Assembly (NCBI GenBank): GCA_024401435.1
Contig: JAKSLB010000011.1
Coordinates: 1-64,000 of the forward strand
Origin: Paludibacteraceae bacterium
GTDB taxonomy: Bacteria; Bacteroidota; Bacteroidia; Bacteroidales; Paludibacteraceae
DNA length: 64,000 nucleotides
Direction of reading: 5' to 3'
How positions within the stretch are numbered: position 1 is the stretch's first letter; every line of letters begins with the position of its first letter. A program made the position numbers and the translations under genes. The notes under the pieces are model-generated. The model was not told the origin of the DNA. It saw only the letters and a program-made list of their open reading frames with translations, and did not search any database. Below are positions 17,383-26,343 of the stretch, piece by piece.

Positions 17383-18156
17383 ATGGCAAAGGATTACAAT
17401 ACTATGGTGAGTGCGTTTATTGGCACTCTAAAGACAAAGAATACCATCAATTCCTATAGGAATCAACTTACAAAGTTTGAAACATTCATTAAAGGCATTG
17501 GAAAGACCTATGACCAAATCACTGCCGAAGATGCTGAAAAGTATAAGAAGTCTGATTTTGTAAAAAAGGCATACAAGCACGGAAAGTGTGTAGGCAATAG
17601 TACACCAAGTTCAATGAAGTGTCATTTGAACGCAATTTCTTCATTTTATAAATTCCTAAACATTGAACCTAATCCGTTTGTTGGACTCCGTGAAAGTATC
17701 AAGGAAACGAAGGTTGAAAAGTTCAAAGTGCCTACAACCGATGAAGTAAAGAAAATCATTTCTGACACCGATATGTCAAATGAATTGAGGGTGGCATTGA
17801 TTTATTCAACAATCTATGGTGTAAAGATTGGAAATATCAAGGATTTCAACACAAAGGATTGTGTAAAGGTCAATAATTTCAAGGTTACTGATTTTATGAA
17901 GAACAAGGACTTTGAAAATGTTGATATTTCAAACATCAATGTTTCCGCTTTGAAGATGCGTTTGTCTTACTATATGAAACGAAAGGTTTCTGAAGGATTG
18001 TTGAATGAAGAATATTCATTCAAGGATTTCCGTCATTACTATGTGTGTGAGTTGTGCCGTGAGGGTAAGTCTAGTGAAGATATTTGCAAGATTTTGAACT
18101 TCTCAACAGTATTCAACACAAATCGTTACATTGAAAAGTTGAAGCCGTTTATCTAA
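17383..18156 (+). CDS. Tyrosine-recombinase-like protein, altered active site
   Basis: 257 residues. N-terminal SAM-like core-binding domain (about 1-100, NTINSYRNQLTKFETFI) and a C-terminal catalytic-like domain. The final part has FKDFRHYY (the R-H of the usual H-x-x-R-H) and a C-terminal Tyr (TNRYI) where the nucleophile is expected. The first catalytic Arg region reads YGVKIGNI (Lys in place of Arg), and the first His of the second motif is Lys. Known members cut and rejoin DNA; this one may be weakened or act as a DNA-binding factor. No att site is visible nearby. SD AAAGGAG. Confidence 0.65.
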   Translation: MAKDYNTMVSAFIGTLKTKNTINSYRNQLTKFETFIKGIGKTYDQITAEDAEKYKKSDFVKKAYKHGKCVGNSTPSSMKCHLNAISSFYKFLNIEPNPFVGLRESIKETKVEKFKVPTTDEVKKIISDTDMSNELRVALIYSTIYGVKIGNIKDFNTKDCVKVNNFKVTDFMKNKDFENVDISNINVSALKMRLSYYMKRKVSEGLLNEEYSFKDFRHYYVCELCREGKSSEDICKILNFSTVFNTNRYIEKLKPFI

Positions 18157-18157
18157 T

Positions 18158-18514
18158 ATGAGTGTTAATGCAATTTTGGAATCTATGACAGACCCTATAT
18201 TCATAGATGTATATAGGTTCTTGAAACATAAGAATGGTGATAAAATCACATACTACAAGAAATTCATGGGTAAACCTTATATTAAGGTTGAAATGGATGG
18301 TTTGGGTATTTATAAATTGTATGTGATGAAGTTTAAGTTCTTCAAAAAATATAAGGATTCCTATTTTGATGACAATTGGTGTTGGGTTTCATATCCACCA
18401 ACCAATGACCTATGTCATTTGATGAAATTGGTTGGAGAACTTTCAGCTTTCAAGAAAAGGTATAGGGATAGGGAAATGGAACTTGATGCTATTTCTATTG
18501 AAGAAAATTCATAA
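18158..18514 (+). CDS. Hypothetical protein, 118 aa
   Basis: Basic, aromatic-rich soluble protein, not recognised. It starts 1 nt after the recombinase-like gene, so probably the same transcript. Confidence 0.5.
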   Translation: MSVNAILESMTDPIFIDVYRFLKHKNGDKITYYKKFMGKPYIKVEMDGLGIYKLYVMKFKFFKKYKDSYFDDNWCWVSYPPTNDLCHLMKLVGELSAFKKRYRDREMELDAISIEENS

Positions 18515-18527
18515 ATGGAGAAAAAAT

Positions 18528-19346
18528 ATGACAAAATTCTTTGTATTGAGTGATTTGCACTTTGACCAGTATTTGGATGAGGTCGGTGAAAATGGTATGG
18601 TGCAAATGTATGAAAGTTATCTTTCAAAGATTGATGACATTAGTGAAAGAACATTGCTTTGTGCAGGGGATATTTCTGGAAGTATCCAAGGTTGGAAGAA
18701 TGCAAAGTTCTTGTTTGATAAGTTCAAGAAGGTAATTCTTGTCCTTGGCAATCACGATATGGTTAGATTGTTCAAGAATGAAATCAAGGAAGATGGCTAT
18801 TACCAAAATACGGAAAGCAAGGTTTCTTGGATTAAGAAATATGTGAAAGAGAACTGTCCAAATGTAATCTTGCTTGATGGTGAATGTATTGACTATGAAG
18901 GTATCAAGATTGGTGGTACTTTCGGTTGGTATGATTGGGTGGATGATGAAAATCCTCTTGATGAAATGGAGTGGAAGGATTGGTTTGATGGATATTATTG
19001 GAACTATTACAATCAAAACCTAAAGACCATTGCGTACAATGAGGTAAAGAAGATGAAGATGGTTCTAGACCAAAAGCCAAATATCTTCATCACCCATGTA
19101 GCACACGCATCTTGCAATACAAATCCAATGTATCGTGGTAGTAGTAGCAACAAGTTCTTCTATTATAGTCCAGATGAATATGAGTTGGAAGGCTGCAAGT
19201 ATATCATTTGCGGTCATACCCACGATTCGGTATTGAAGAATGAGGATGGACATATCATTATGTGTAATCCTATGGGATATGCCAATGAGGAATCACCATT
19301 GAAGTTGAATGGTCTTGAATTGAAGGATTTCTTGTTTGAGATTTAA
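18528..19346 (+). CDS. Calcineurin-like metallophosphoesterase
   Basis: 272 residues with the full metallophosphoesterase signature: D-x-H at residues 9-11 (SDLHFD), G-D near 48 (CAGDIS), GNHD near 76 and a late GHTHD. These bind two metals and hydrolyse phosphoester bonds; the substrate (nucleic acid, cyclic nucleotide or protein phosphate) cannot be told. Start 18528 has SD TGGAG and fits the family N-terminus; a longer in-frame ORF start at 18432 would overlap the previous gene. Confidence 0.85.
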   Translation: MTKFFVLSDLHFDQYLDEVGENGMVQMYESYLSKIDDISERTLLCAGDISGSIQGWKNAKFLFDKFKKVILVLGNHDMVRLFKNEIKEDGYYQNTESKVSWIKKYVKENCPNVILLDGECIDYEGIKIGGTFGWYDWVDDENPLDEMEWKDWFDGYYWNYYNQNLKTIAYNEVKKMKMVLDQKPNIFITHVAHASCNTNPMYRGSSSNKFFYYSPDEYELEGCKYIICGHTHDSVLKNEDGHIIMCNPMGYANEESPLKLNGLELKDFLFEI

Positions 19347-19382
19347 TTGTATATGTGAAAATTTTCAACTATAGGTAATAAT

Positions 19383-19559
19383 ATGGGTTTTTTCGGTTAT
19401 AATTTAAATTGTAACTCAATCAATGTACATTTAGACCACCATTTGGTATACGAAGAAGATGATGTCAATGACATTGTTGATAAGTATGAAACAAAGATTG
19501 GTGAACTACAAGAGGAAATAGAAAGACTTAAAGAAGAAATTGCCGATTTGAAGGCATAG
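19383..19559 (+). CDS. Small coiled-coil protein, 58 aa
   Basis: Reads MGFFGYNLNCNSINVH and ends with a heptad-like helix (KIGELQEEIERLKEEIADL). A short coiled coil is likely. The frame ends exactly at the terminator. Function unknown. Confidence 0.5.
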   Translation: MGFFGYNLNCNSINVHLDHHLVYEEDDVNDIVDKYETKIGELQEEIERLKEEIADLKA

Positions 19560-19592
19560 AAAAAAGGGTGAGGAACTTCCTCACCCCTTTTT
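19560..19592. terminator. Bidirectional terminator
   Basis: Stem AAGGGTGAGG/CCTCACCCCTT with flanking A and T tracts, between the convergent small coiled-coil gene and the structural block. Confidence 0.85.
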
Positions 19593-19615
19593 GAAATTTA
19601 TTTCAAATCTAACGA

Positions 19616-19984
19616 TTAGAGTTCAATTTCATCAGCTTCCTTGGCAACTTCACCATCAATAGCGGGCCATTCTGCCTTAACTTCATCGGCAACATAGTCG
19701 CCAGCGGAGAGAAGCATATAGTCGCCAACCTGGGTTTCTACAAAGAGAGCGGAAGCGTCAACAACATCAGACTTGCAATAGCCAGCACCGAAGTAGTGAG
19801 CGGAATCAGCAACCCAATCTTCTTGGGGGAGCTGCATCTTCTTTACCTTGTAGAGGTCACCAACGAAGGACTTGCCTTCAGCCATCTTGTGATACCAACC
19901 ATCGGCATAGGATGCGGAATCAAAGAGGTCTTCAGGCTGAACATAATCATTACCTTGGGTATAAATTGTAGCAGTACCTAACAT
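19616..19984 (-). CDS. Probable virion protein, 122 aa
   Basis: Not recognised by family. It directly follows the major capsid gene and shares its codon use (richer in G/C third positions than the rest of the window), which suggests high expression late in infection. Strong SD AAAGGAG. Acidic, with no membrane segments. A head decoration or other small structural role is an inference from position only. Confidence 0.5.
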   Translation of the reverse strand: MLGTATIYTQGNDYVQPEDLFDSASYADGWYHKMAEGKSFVGDLYKVKKMQLPQEDWVADSAHYFGAGYCKSDVVDASALFVETQVGDYMLLSAGDYVADEVKAEWPAIDGEVAKEADEIEL

Positions 19985-20005
19985 AATTATTATTCTCCTT
20001 TTAAA

Positions 20006-21289
20006 TTAGAATTCGTTAATGTTCATAGAACCGTTGTTAGAGAACAAGCCATCAAACTTGATATGACGATAGTAGTTTTCTGCACCGAGTAGGTTGTTGC
20101 AGAAAGCATATCTGGACATAATGCCAACTCTTGGAGAGAAGTCATAGGGGTCCTTTGCGTCATCAACAACATTAGTTACATAAGGACAGAAGATAACACC
20201 AGCATCATCGTTAGTATTACCCTTGTATGCCAAGAGAACTTCGTTGTTGTCAGTACCGAAACCATCGGCTGCGTAGTCATCACGGAAGATACGAATCTTG
20301 CCGTTTAGAGTACCAATTTCCTTGGTAGCAACATCTTGGTTGATGGTGGACTGAATCTTGTTGAAATAGACGGAGGATGCTTCAAGAGCGGTAGCAACAT
20401 TGGGGGAAACCACGGCAATGTTAGCAGTACCTCTACGGGTAGCAACACCAATCTGGTTAGCATAGTTGGTAATGATGGTAATCATGTTGGAGAATCTTTC
20501 CTGAGACCAACGACCAACCCAACCATTGCCAGCCTTGTCATCAGCAGCCTTAATGGTCTGCATATTGCAAAGAGCCTTACAATGACCGATAGTTTCACGG
20601 TCAATTTCAGCGGTCATTTCGTACTGGAGCACTTCAAGCATGTGCTTCATAATATCAATGCCCTGCATAGTCTTGATGTCATCAATGACTTCCTTGGACA
20701 TAGAAGCAGCCAACTTTCTAGTCTGTGCTTGGATTGGCTGGCTTTGGAATTGGATACCGAGTTCTGGCATCTTTTCAAAGCGTTGAGCATCACCACCGAG
20801 CTTCCAATGTTCTGGAACGGACACATCGGCAGCTGCGGTACCTGCATCGGGAATACCACTTGCGTTAGCGGTAGAGCCAGTGAAACCGCTAAAGCGGTCA
20901 ACTGCCTTCCAAGCGGCTTCAACGATTTCGTTGGGGTTCTTGGTGTGGTAGATGTTACGGATTGCGAACACCTGACCGATAGGACCAGTCATAGGCTGGA
21001 CACCAACGAGAACATTGGCGAAAAGGTTGGGGAAAACTCTACGGACTAGGGCAGAGGAAATCTGTGCATAAGCACCCTTTGCCTGACCACCAGCGGGGAT
21101 ACCTTGGTTTAGACCAGTAGGAGTGAGACCGATACCGAAGTCTTCATTGAGCATGAAGTTCTTCTGGTTTTCTAGAAGGATTCGTGCGTTTTCACGAATA
21201 GTAGAATCTGAAATCTTATTCAACTGATACTTATCTTGTTCAGCATTTTCACGGATAAGACTACGAGATTTATTCTTAAAAGTAATCAT
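20006..21289 (-). CDS. Major capsid protein, T4 gp23-like
   Basis: 427 residues. Resembles T4 gp23: a charged N-terminal propeptide, then SSALVRRVFPNLFANVLVGVQPMTGPIGQVFAIR, which lines up with the gp23 RRAIPNL...GVQPM.SPTGQVFALR block. The sequence NFMLNE at residues 44-49 followed by Asp50 fits the (L/I)-x-E cleavage rule of T4-type prohead protease, giving a mature protein of about 378 residues. It forms the hexamers of the head shell. It lies directly after the scaffold gene, as in T4. No gp21-like protease is present in the window. Confidence 0.9.
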   Translation of the reverse strand: MITFKNKSRSLIRENAEQDKYQLNKISDSTIRENARILLENQKNFMLNEDFGIGLTPTGLNQGIPAGGQAKGAYAQISSALVRRVFPNLFANVLVGVQPMTGPIGQVFAIRNIYHTKNPNEIVEAAWKAVDRFSGFTGSTANASGIPDAGTAAADVSVPEHWKLGGDAQRFEKMPELGIQFQSQPIQAQTRKLAASMSKEVIDDIKTMQGIDIMKHMLEVLQYEMTAEIDRETIGHCKALCNMQTIKAADDKAGNGWVGRWSQERFSNMITIITNYANQIGVATRRGTANIAVVSPNVATALEASSVYFNKIQSTINQDVATKEIGTLNGKIRIFRDDYAADGFGTDNNEVLLAYKGNTNDDAGVIFCPYVTNVVDDAKDPYDFSPRVGIMSRYAFCNNLLGAENYYRHIKFDGLFSNNGSMNINEF

Positions 21290-21305
21290 TGTTTTTTATC
21301 CTTTT

Positions 21306-22322
21306 TTATAAGAGTTTGTTTACCATAGATGAATAAGAGTCATCAGATTCATCAATAAGTTTTCTAAATTTGGACTTTACAAAGTTGTCGGTTGATTCAT
21401 CCATACGGAACTTCATCTTTCTAGCGGAACGCTGTTCCTTTAGTAGCTTGGTTTCGGACTTTCTCATTTGGATAGTCTTTGCCATTTCAGCCTTTTCTAG
21501 AAGCATGTTCTTGAAATCATCAATGTCGTTCTTTGTTTCTTGATATTTCTTGTCCTTGAAGAATTCGTTCAAGGTAAGAGAGTCGCTTGGGGAAAGGTCT
21601 TTGGTCTTTTCAGCGATGAGAGCCATCTTTGCATACTTTTCGTTGGATTCTTGAAGTTGCATATTTGCTTCAACATGGGACTTTAGACTTTCTTCAAGTT
21701 CAGCAATTTGAGCCTTTGCATTTGCCAACTTCTTGTTGCCACTTCTATCAAGAGGAACATACTGTTCTTCAAAGAGATTCTGAATACCAACGATGATTGG
21801 TTCAAAGGTTTCATTGACAGCCTTCAACTTAATCATATCTGGAGTGATTCTCTTTGCAATAGTACCTTCAAGATACAAGTCCAAAGACTTGATGGTAGCA
21901 TCTTCAATTCTCTGAAGTTCCTTTGCATAGGATTCCTTCAAATTGTCAAGTTCTGCACCATACTTTTCCTGATAGCCCTTTTCAAAGTATTCTTCAATGA
22001 AGGAAGCGGACTTTTCTTCAAGAAGTTTTGCTCTTTCTTGAAGCATTTCATCAGCCTTCTTTGCAAGGGTGATAGCCTTGGATTCGCAATATTGGTTAGC
22101 AAGTTGTTCAAGTTCGGCAGTCTTTGCGGTAACGGCAGAGTCAATTTGAGTTTGACAATATTCATCAGCCTTTGCACCCATTTCAGCTTCAAGGGAAGCC
22201 TGTGCTACGGCTAATTCTTCCATAACCTTTTTGTCAACTGCGGTCTTGAATGCAGTTTCAATGGCAGAAATATCGTTTTCTGAAATACCAAGAGATAGTA
22301 ATGTATTCTTTATTTCTTCCAT
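21306..22322 (-). CDS. Prohead core (scaffold) protein, T4 gp22-like
   Basis: 338 residues, very rich in Glu, Lys and Ala, predicted almost wholly helical with long coiled coils. There are many L-x-E sites, as expected for a core protein digested during head maturation. The position immediately upstream of the gp23-like gene matches T4 gene order. Sequence similarity to gp22 cannot be measured here; the call rests on composition, length and context. Confidence 0.7.
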   Translation of the reverse strand: MEEIKNTLLSLGISENDISAIETAFKTAVDKKVMEELAVAQASLEAEMGAKADEYCQTQIDSAVTAKTAELEQLANQYCESKAITLAKKADEMLQERAKLLEEKSASFIEEYFEKGYQEKYGAELDNLKESYAKELQRIEDATIKSLDLYLEGTIAKRITPDMIKLKAVNETFEPIIVGIQNLFEEQYVPLDRSGNKKLANAKAQIAELEESLKSHVEANMQLQESNEKYAKMALIAEKTKDLSPSDSLTLNEFFKDKKYQETKNDIDDFKNMLLEKAEMAKTIQMRKSETKLLKEQRSARKMKFRMDESTDNFVKSKFRKLIDESDDSYSSMVNKLL

Positions 22323-22397
22323 TTTTATTATTCCTTTTTAGGGGTTTGTATTATATATTTTTAGCCTTTCCAATTTTTTTAATTTTTCCCTTAAAAA

Positions 22398-22430
22398 ACA
22401 AGAAACACCCCATTTATGAGGTGTTTCTAT
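22398..22430 (-). terminator. Terminator after the 22456 gene
   Basis: Stem AGAAACACC/GGTGTTTCT with a T-run downstream on the minus strand. It separates the small gene at 22456 from the scaffold-capsid unit. Confidence 0.7.
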
Positions 22431-22455
22431 ACAACTTATCAACAATTTGTCAATA

Positions 22456-22806
22456 TTAAGCCATTGTAACCTTTAAAATGCTTGAATATTCCTTGTCAAT
22501 TGCCGTAGCCAAGTGTTTTAGTTCCGCACCGATGGTGAGGTTTGCGTGTCCAACTTCGCTACTAACCCTTCCTTCTTCATCTTCACGGATTACATAGACA
22601 ATATCATCATCATCTTCGTATACTACCTTCAATAGTTCATCAAACTTGATTCCATCAAAGTCAACTACGCAAGTGACTATTCCGTTTGCATTGTCAATGT
22701 TTTCAATGTCTAGAACAATGTCGTGGGTTGAAAGAAATTCATTGAGCATTTCAATCACTTCTTCAGCTTTGTCGGTTTCCAAATGGTATTCGTTTAGCAA
22801 AATCAT
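22456..22806 (-). CDS. Hypothetical protein, 116 aa
   Basis: Acidic small protein (DDDDIVYV segment) of unknown role between the tail-terminator and scaffold genes. Start 22806 (MILLNEYHL) is chosen for an AAGGA-type SD; the longer frame starts inside the preceding gene. Confidence 0.55.
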   Translation of the reverse strand: MILLNEYHLETDKAEEVIEMLNEFLSTHDIVLDIENIDNANGIVTCVVDFDGIKFDELLKVVYEDDDDIVYVIREDEEGRVSSEVGHANLTIGAELKHLATAIDKEYSSILKVTMA

Positions 22807-22819
22807 ATTGTTTCCTTTT

Positions 22820-23827
22820 TTACTTATATATTGCATCAATGTCATTTTGTGGTGGTATGCTATACTTCATTTCGGTAACATACTTGCCAGTCAATATGTT
22901 GTTGTCGGCATCCAAGAATTCCTTTTCGTGGATTTCACCATTCCATTTATCCAAGTTGAACCTATCCCTCATAGATGTTTCTTGTGTCTTGGGGTCTATC
23001 TTGTAGTTACCGCTAATGCCTACATAGGTCAATTCGCTTGTTGCACTTGTGGCACTTACATTGCGTTCCCTTGTATGGGAGTTCATATACATCTTGATTT
23101 GGTCAATGATTACACCATCGGCTATCTTGTTGTAGATGAAACCTTCTAACTTGAATGATGCCTTGATAAATACTTCCCTCTTTTGTTCTTCACCAAATTC
23201 CAATCCGTCATAATCAATGTTTATGCTATCCATTATAATCTTTATATCCCTAGTTATGTCAAAGAACCAAAATTCCTTTACATATAGGAAATTCTCTGGA
23301 TAGAACTTTCTTGCTATTTGTTCCATTATTTGTGCAGCATCCGTAAACTTGTCGCAACTTGCCACTAGGTCAAATTGAAAGTTGTATGGAATGGGCATAG
23401 TGTCCTTCCAAAACATCTCTTGTAGATGATATGGAACTTCTGGCATTTTAGATGAATACCAATCACGGGCAACACCTGGGGATGTTTGTCTTTCGCTATC
23501 CCAAGTTAGTTGTGATATTGAATATGTGATGTTTGGTTGTTGGATTATATAGGTGTTTCCACTTTCTTGTTCGGTTCTATAATCGTGTGCCTTGCTACGA
23601 GGACCGTACTTGATAGGAACTTCTATTATTTTAGCCATCTTTCCATCTTCATCGTGACGGATTACATGAATGTCCTTGAAAAAATCACCAAAACATATTA
23701 TGTAACTCCTAATGGTGTCCGCAAAATAGTAGTTACTTGGTGCTACCTCTTGGTTTTGTGCGTTCTTCCAAAATCCGTATTTTTGTGGATTGTATGCACT
23801 ATTCTTGAAATTGTCAAAATCAGCCAT
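22820..23827 (-). CDS. Tail sheath stabiliser/terminator, T4 gp15-like
   Basis: 335 residues. The block RSYIICFGDFFKDIHVIRHDEDGKMAKIIEVPIKYGPRSKA aligns in pattern with T4 gp15 (RRYATLMGDLFSNIQI...IRVPITYASKE), followed by the TRDIKIIMDSINID segment that corresponds to KRDIKIVLMSAAID. gp15 caps the contracted-tail end and joins tail to head. The transcript start lies in a CATATATAATGT box right after the hairpin that ends the gene upstream. Confidence 0.8.
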   Translation of the reverse strand: MADFDNFKNSAYNPQKYGFWKNAQNQEVAPSNYYFADTIRSYIICFGDFFKDIHVIRHDEDGKMAKIIEVPIKYGPRSKAHDYRTEQESGNTYIIQQPNITYSISQLTWDSERQTSPGVARDWYSSKMPEVPYHLQEMFWKDTMPIPYNFQFDLVASCDKFTDAAQIMEQIARKFYPENFLYVKEFWFFDITRDIKIIMDSINIDYDGLEFGEEQKREVFIKASFKLEGFIYNKIADGVIIDQIKMYMNSHTRERNVSATSATSELTYVGISGNYKIDPKTQETSMRDRFNLDKWNGEIHEKEFLDADNNILTGKYVTEMKYSIPPQNDIDAIYK

Positions 23828-23837
23828 ACATTATATA

Positions 23838-23870
23838 TGAAAAAACCTTGGTTTTACCCAAGGTATTTTT
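23838..23870 (-). terminator. Terminator fused to promoter box
   Basis: Stem ACCTTGG/CCAAGGT then T6, running directly into CATATATAATGT and the ATG of the gp15-like gene (23827). It terminates the ATP-grasp gene. Confidence 0.75.
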
Positions 23871-24730
23871 CATCGGTACATCAAGTCAATCACACCACTA
23901 CAAGGACTAAATGTGAATTCCGCAAAATATATCCTATTCACATAGAAGAAATCTATTCTAACGAACTTGAATGGCTTGCATAATTCCTTCACTATCGGCT
24001 TCATTTCATCCAAGATTTTTATGAAGTTTGAAGGAAGGTCTTTCATTTCTGGTTTAGCTCCTATAAAATATGGAGTAGCCTTTCCGTTGGAATCAACATT
24101 CGCTAGGTTTTGTATCACATTCTTACTTGATTTCTTATGAAGGTTCAAGCATACTATTTCACCATCAACACAATAGAACATCCAATCAACGATGTTTCCG
24201 TTGTATAGTGAGGGTTGAATTAAGAAACCTGGTTTTATTCCTTCGTATTGCCATTCGTAGCCAGCTACATAGGCATAGTTCAAAGAAAGCCATTCATTCA
24301 CCTTATCTATTGTGAATTGCTTGTTTCCACCCTTGTAGAACTTTGTGTTCCAACCGCTTCCGTGATTTGTCTTTACATAGAAATAGTTACAATTTCCATA
24401 GACATCACTAGGTACATCCAAGTCATTTGTAGTTATTTTCCTATATTCAGACTTGTATGTGGGAACTAGCAAGTGTTCAAGACCAAGGTTTGTTAGATAT
24501 TCCCTAGCTGCTATCTTGTCTGATAGTTGGGTTTTCAAAGTATTCTTGTCATATATCTTGGCATTGCCAATGATACCCTTCAAGTCATTTGAGTTTATAT
24601 CAACGCCCTTGTTCTTCAACCAATTTATGGCTTCAATCTCTCTAATAGACGGTTCAGAGAAACGGAATAAGTTGTATTCCGTTTGTTCCTTGCCTTCAAG
24701 CCATAGTTTCTTGTATTCTTCTTCCGTCAT
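23870..24730 (-). CDS. TupA-like ATP-grasp protein
   Basis: 286 residues. The order KIYDKNTLKTQLSDKIAAREYL, then VPTY, then FYVKTNHGSGWNTKF, and late FKFVRIDFFYVN and FAEFTFSPCSG fits the TupA-like ATP-grasp family (PF14305), whose members join amino acids or sugars in cell-surface polymers. In a phage it could modify the virion surface or the host envelope; substrate unknown. Start 24730 (MTEEEYKKLW) is used rather than an upstream TTG, because it lies right after the stop of the zinc-finger gene. Confidence 0.7.
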   Translation of the reverse strand: MTEEEYKKLWLEGKEQTEYNLFRFSEPSIREIEAINWLKNKGVDINSNDLKGIIGNAKIYDKNTLKTQLSDKIAAREYLTNLGLEHLLVPTYKSEYRKITTNDLDVPSDVYGNCNYFYVKTNHGSGWNTKFYKGGNKQFTIDKVNEWLSLNYAYVAGYEWQYEGIKPGFLIQPSLYNGNIVDWMFYCVDGEIVCLNLHKKSSKNVIQNLANVDSNGKATPYFIGAKPEMKDLPSNFIKILDEMKPIVKELCKPFKFVRIDFFYVNRIYFAEFTFSPCSGVIDLMYR

Positions 24731-24731
24731 A

Positions 24732-25274
24732 TTATCTTGTGTACTTTGATGTATATATAGTTCCTTGTGCAAAAGAGTAATCAGGTAATCCTAGTTCCCT
24801 TGCTCTCTTTTTAATTTGTTCTTCCCTAGAAAGAACTTCATTTGAGGTTTCCTTGTTGATATGTTCCTCAACCTTTGCTTCGGTTTCTACATTTTGCACA
24901 TAGGGTGTCTTGTTAACAACCAAGTCGGTCTTTAATTCAACCTTCTTTGACATATTGTCCTTTGGTTGTTCATTTTCATCCTTTTTAACCACAATGTCCG
25001 TTTCATTGGGTTCTTTGGACATATCCTTGATGTTGAACTTCTTTAGACATTGGTCACATAGACCACTCTTGTGATAAATTCCGTGAATGCCTACAAAGTG
25101 TTGTTGTCTTTCATTACAAGAAATACACATTGGGATTTCATCATTGAGTTCAAAGTGATTGACATATTCCTTAACTGTATAGTCTGGTTCTTCAACCGAA
25201 ATATGCTTTAATAGTTTTTGCTTGGAATCAAATTCCGCACCACAAATTTTACATTTAAAAGTTTCTTTTTTCAT
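24732..25274 (-). CDS. Zinc-finger protein with disordered C-terminal half
   Basis: 180 residues. N-terminal C2H2-like finger (CKICGAEFDSKQKLLKHI) followed by a second cysteine cluster (CISCNERQQHF...CDQCLKKF). The rest is Lys/Glu-rich and probably flexible. Similar fingers occur on phage DNA-binding and homing proteins. It has a leaderless-type start: AATATA box at 25282-25287 (plus coordinates) and 7 nt to the ATG. Confidence 0.6.
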   Translation of the reverse strand: MKKETFKCKICGAEFDSKQKLLKHISVEEPDYTVKEYVNHFELNDEIPMCISCNERQQHFVGIHGIYHKSGLCDQCLKKFNIKDMSKEPNETDIVVKKDENEQPKDNMSKKVELKTDLVVNKTPYVQNVETEAKVEEHINKETSNEVLSREEQIKKRARELGLPDYSFAQGTIYTSKYTR

Positions 25275-25287
25275 ACTGTTAAATATA
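25275..25287 (-). promoter_or_regulatory. TATATT box 7 nt before ATG
   Basis: Minus-strand TATATT with no TTGACA at -35. The transcript would start at or very near the ATG of the zinc-finger gene. Late-type promoter by inference. Confidence 0.55.
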
Positions 25288-25318
25288 TATTTTCAATTTT
25301 TTTCTATATTTCATCCGT

Positions 25319-25657
25319 ATGGATACATTAGAAACGCTTAAACAATATCTTATAGACCTTGAATGCGAACATTATGAGTTCAACAACGATGATGTTGTAA
25401 ATATGACCCCTATCGCATTAAAAGTGGCATATGTTAGACTTATTAATGATGCGGAAAAGTATGATGATGTAGAATTGAATAGGAAGAAGAAACTACTAAC
25501 ACTGCAAATGAGATTGAATAATGTAGTAATTCCTCAAGATAGAGATTTTTGGCTATACGAAATTGAATTGAAAAGTGATATTGAGACTCTCATTCAATGT
25601 TTGAATGTTTCTAACGAATGCAATAATAAGAATAGTGAAAATGAAAAGATTAAATGA
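25319..25657 (+). CDS. Small helical protein, paralogue 1 of 3
   Basis: 112 residues. Shares with the next two genes a pattern of NNDDVVNMTPIALKVAYV, a charged helix and RKKKLLTLQMRLNNVVIP. Role unknown. A TATATT box ends 8 nt upstream of the ATG, so the mRNA may be leaderless. Confidence 0.55.
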   Translation: MDTLETLKQYLIDLECEHYEFNNDDVVNMTPIALKVAYVRLINDAEKYDDVELNRKKKLLTLQMRLNNVVIPQDRDFWLYEIELKSDIETLIQCLNVSNECNNKNSENEKIK

Positions 25658-25961
25658 ATGTACAATCAATGAATATTTCTATATCCTATCACATAGTCAA
25701 TTTATGCCATTTAATAGAGATGACATCAAAACTTTGAATGACTATGAATTGAACATATTCTATATCAAGATAATGAAAGCAAAATGCGATGATGTAGAAT
25801 GGGCTAGGACAAAAAAGTTGATTGAACTTGAAATGGCATATAGAGGTGTTAAGATACCACTTGAAAAGGATATGGATGCATTTCAAGAGTCTCTTTTGAT
25901 GGCACTTAATAGATTGAAAATTCAAGAAAAATGGAATGAAAATTTGACAAACATTATATAA
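25641..25961 (+). CDS. Small helical protein, paralogue 2 of 3
   Basis: 106 residues from MKRLNECTINEYF. It shares the family pattern NRDDIKTLNDYELNIFYI and TKKLIELEMAYRGVKIP with its neighbours. It overlaps the upstream gene by 17 nt. The promoter for the third copy lies inside its 3' end. Confidence 0.55.
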   Translation: MKRLNECTINEYFYILSHSQFMPFNRDDIKTLNDYELNIFYIKIMKAKCDDVEWARTKKLIELEMAYRGVKIPLEKDMDAFQESLLMALNRLKIQEKWNENLTNII

Positions 25962-25972
25962 TTTTGTATATT
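25944..25972 (+). promoter_or_regulatory. Sigma70-type promoter
   Basis: TTGACA, 17-bp spacer with TTATATAATTTTG, TATATT. It drives the gene at 25990 and lies within the end of the preceding gene. Confidence 0.8.
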
Positions 25973-25989
25973 TATCTTGGAATGATTAT

Positions 25990-26334
25990 ATGGGAGATTG
26001 TATGGGAGATTTGGATGATTTAAACGATTTGAAATATTTGAAAGGTTTGGACGGATTTTTTAAAGGCGATGTTGTATATGTCAACATTGAAAGATACAAT
26101 GAAGACATTTCAAAGTTGTCAGATGATGATTTGCGATATCTATTGATTCAATGGACTAATGAATCACAAAATTGGATTATATGTAGTAAAAAATTGAAGT
26201 GCGAAATTGAAAGAATCAATAAGTTGTTTTTACTTGAAATCTCATATAGGAAATCAAAAGGCATAAATATTAAACCTATTACACTTATGGAAAGGAATTT
26301 CCCAAAGATTGGTAACACATATTATACACTTTAA
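25990..26334 (+). CDS. Small helical protein, paralogue 3 of 3
   Basis: 114 residues. Core LSDDDLRYLLIQWTNES and INKLFLLEISYRKSKGINI match the two upstream genes; it has an extra N-terminal Asp/Leu-rich segment (GDLDDLNDLKYLKGL). The start could be 25990 or the next ATG at 26002. Function unknown. Confidence 0.5.
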   Translation: MGDCMGDLDDLNDLKYLKGLDGFFKGDVVYVNIERYNEDISKLSDDDLRYLLIQWTNESQNWIICSKKLKCEIERINKLFLLEISYRKSKGINIKPITLMERNFPKIGNTYYTL

Positions 26335-26343
26335 GGTTGTGTT

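Noticed and set aside
24731-24772. TTG start 14 codons upstream for the ATP-grasp gene
   Set aside because: It lies within the preceding gene, and the ATG at 24730 has normal operon spacing.
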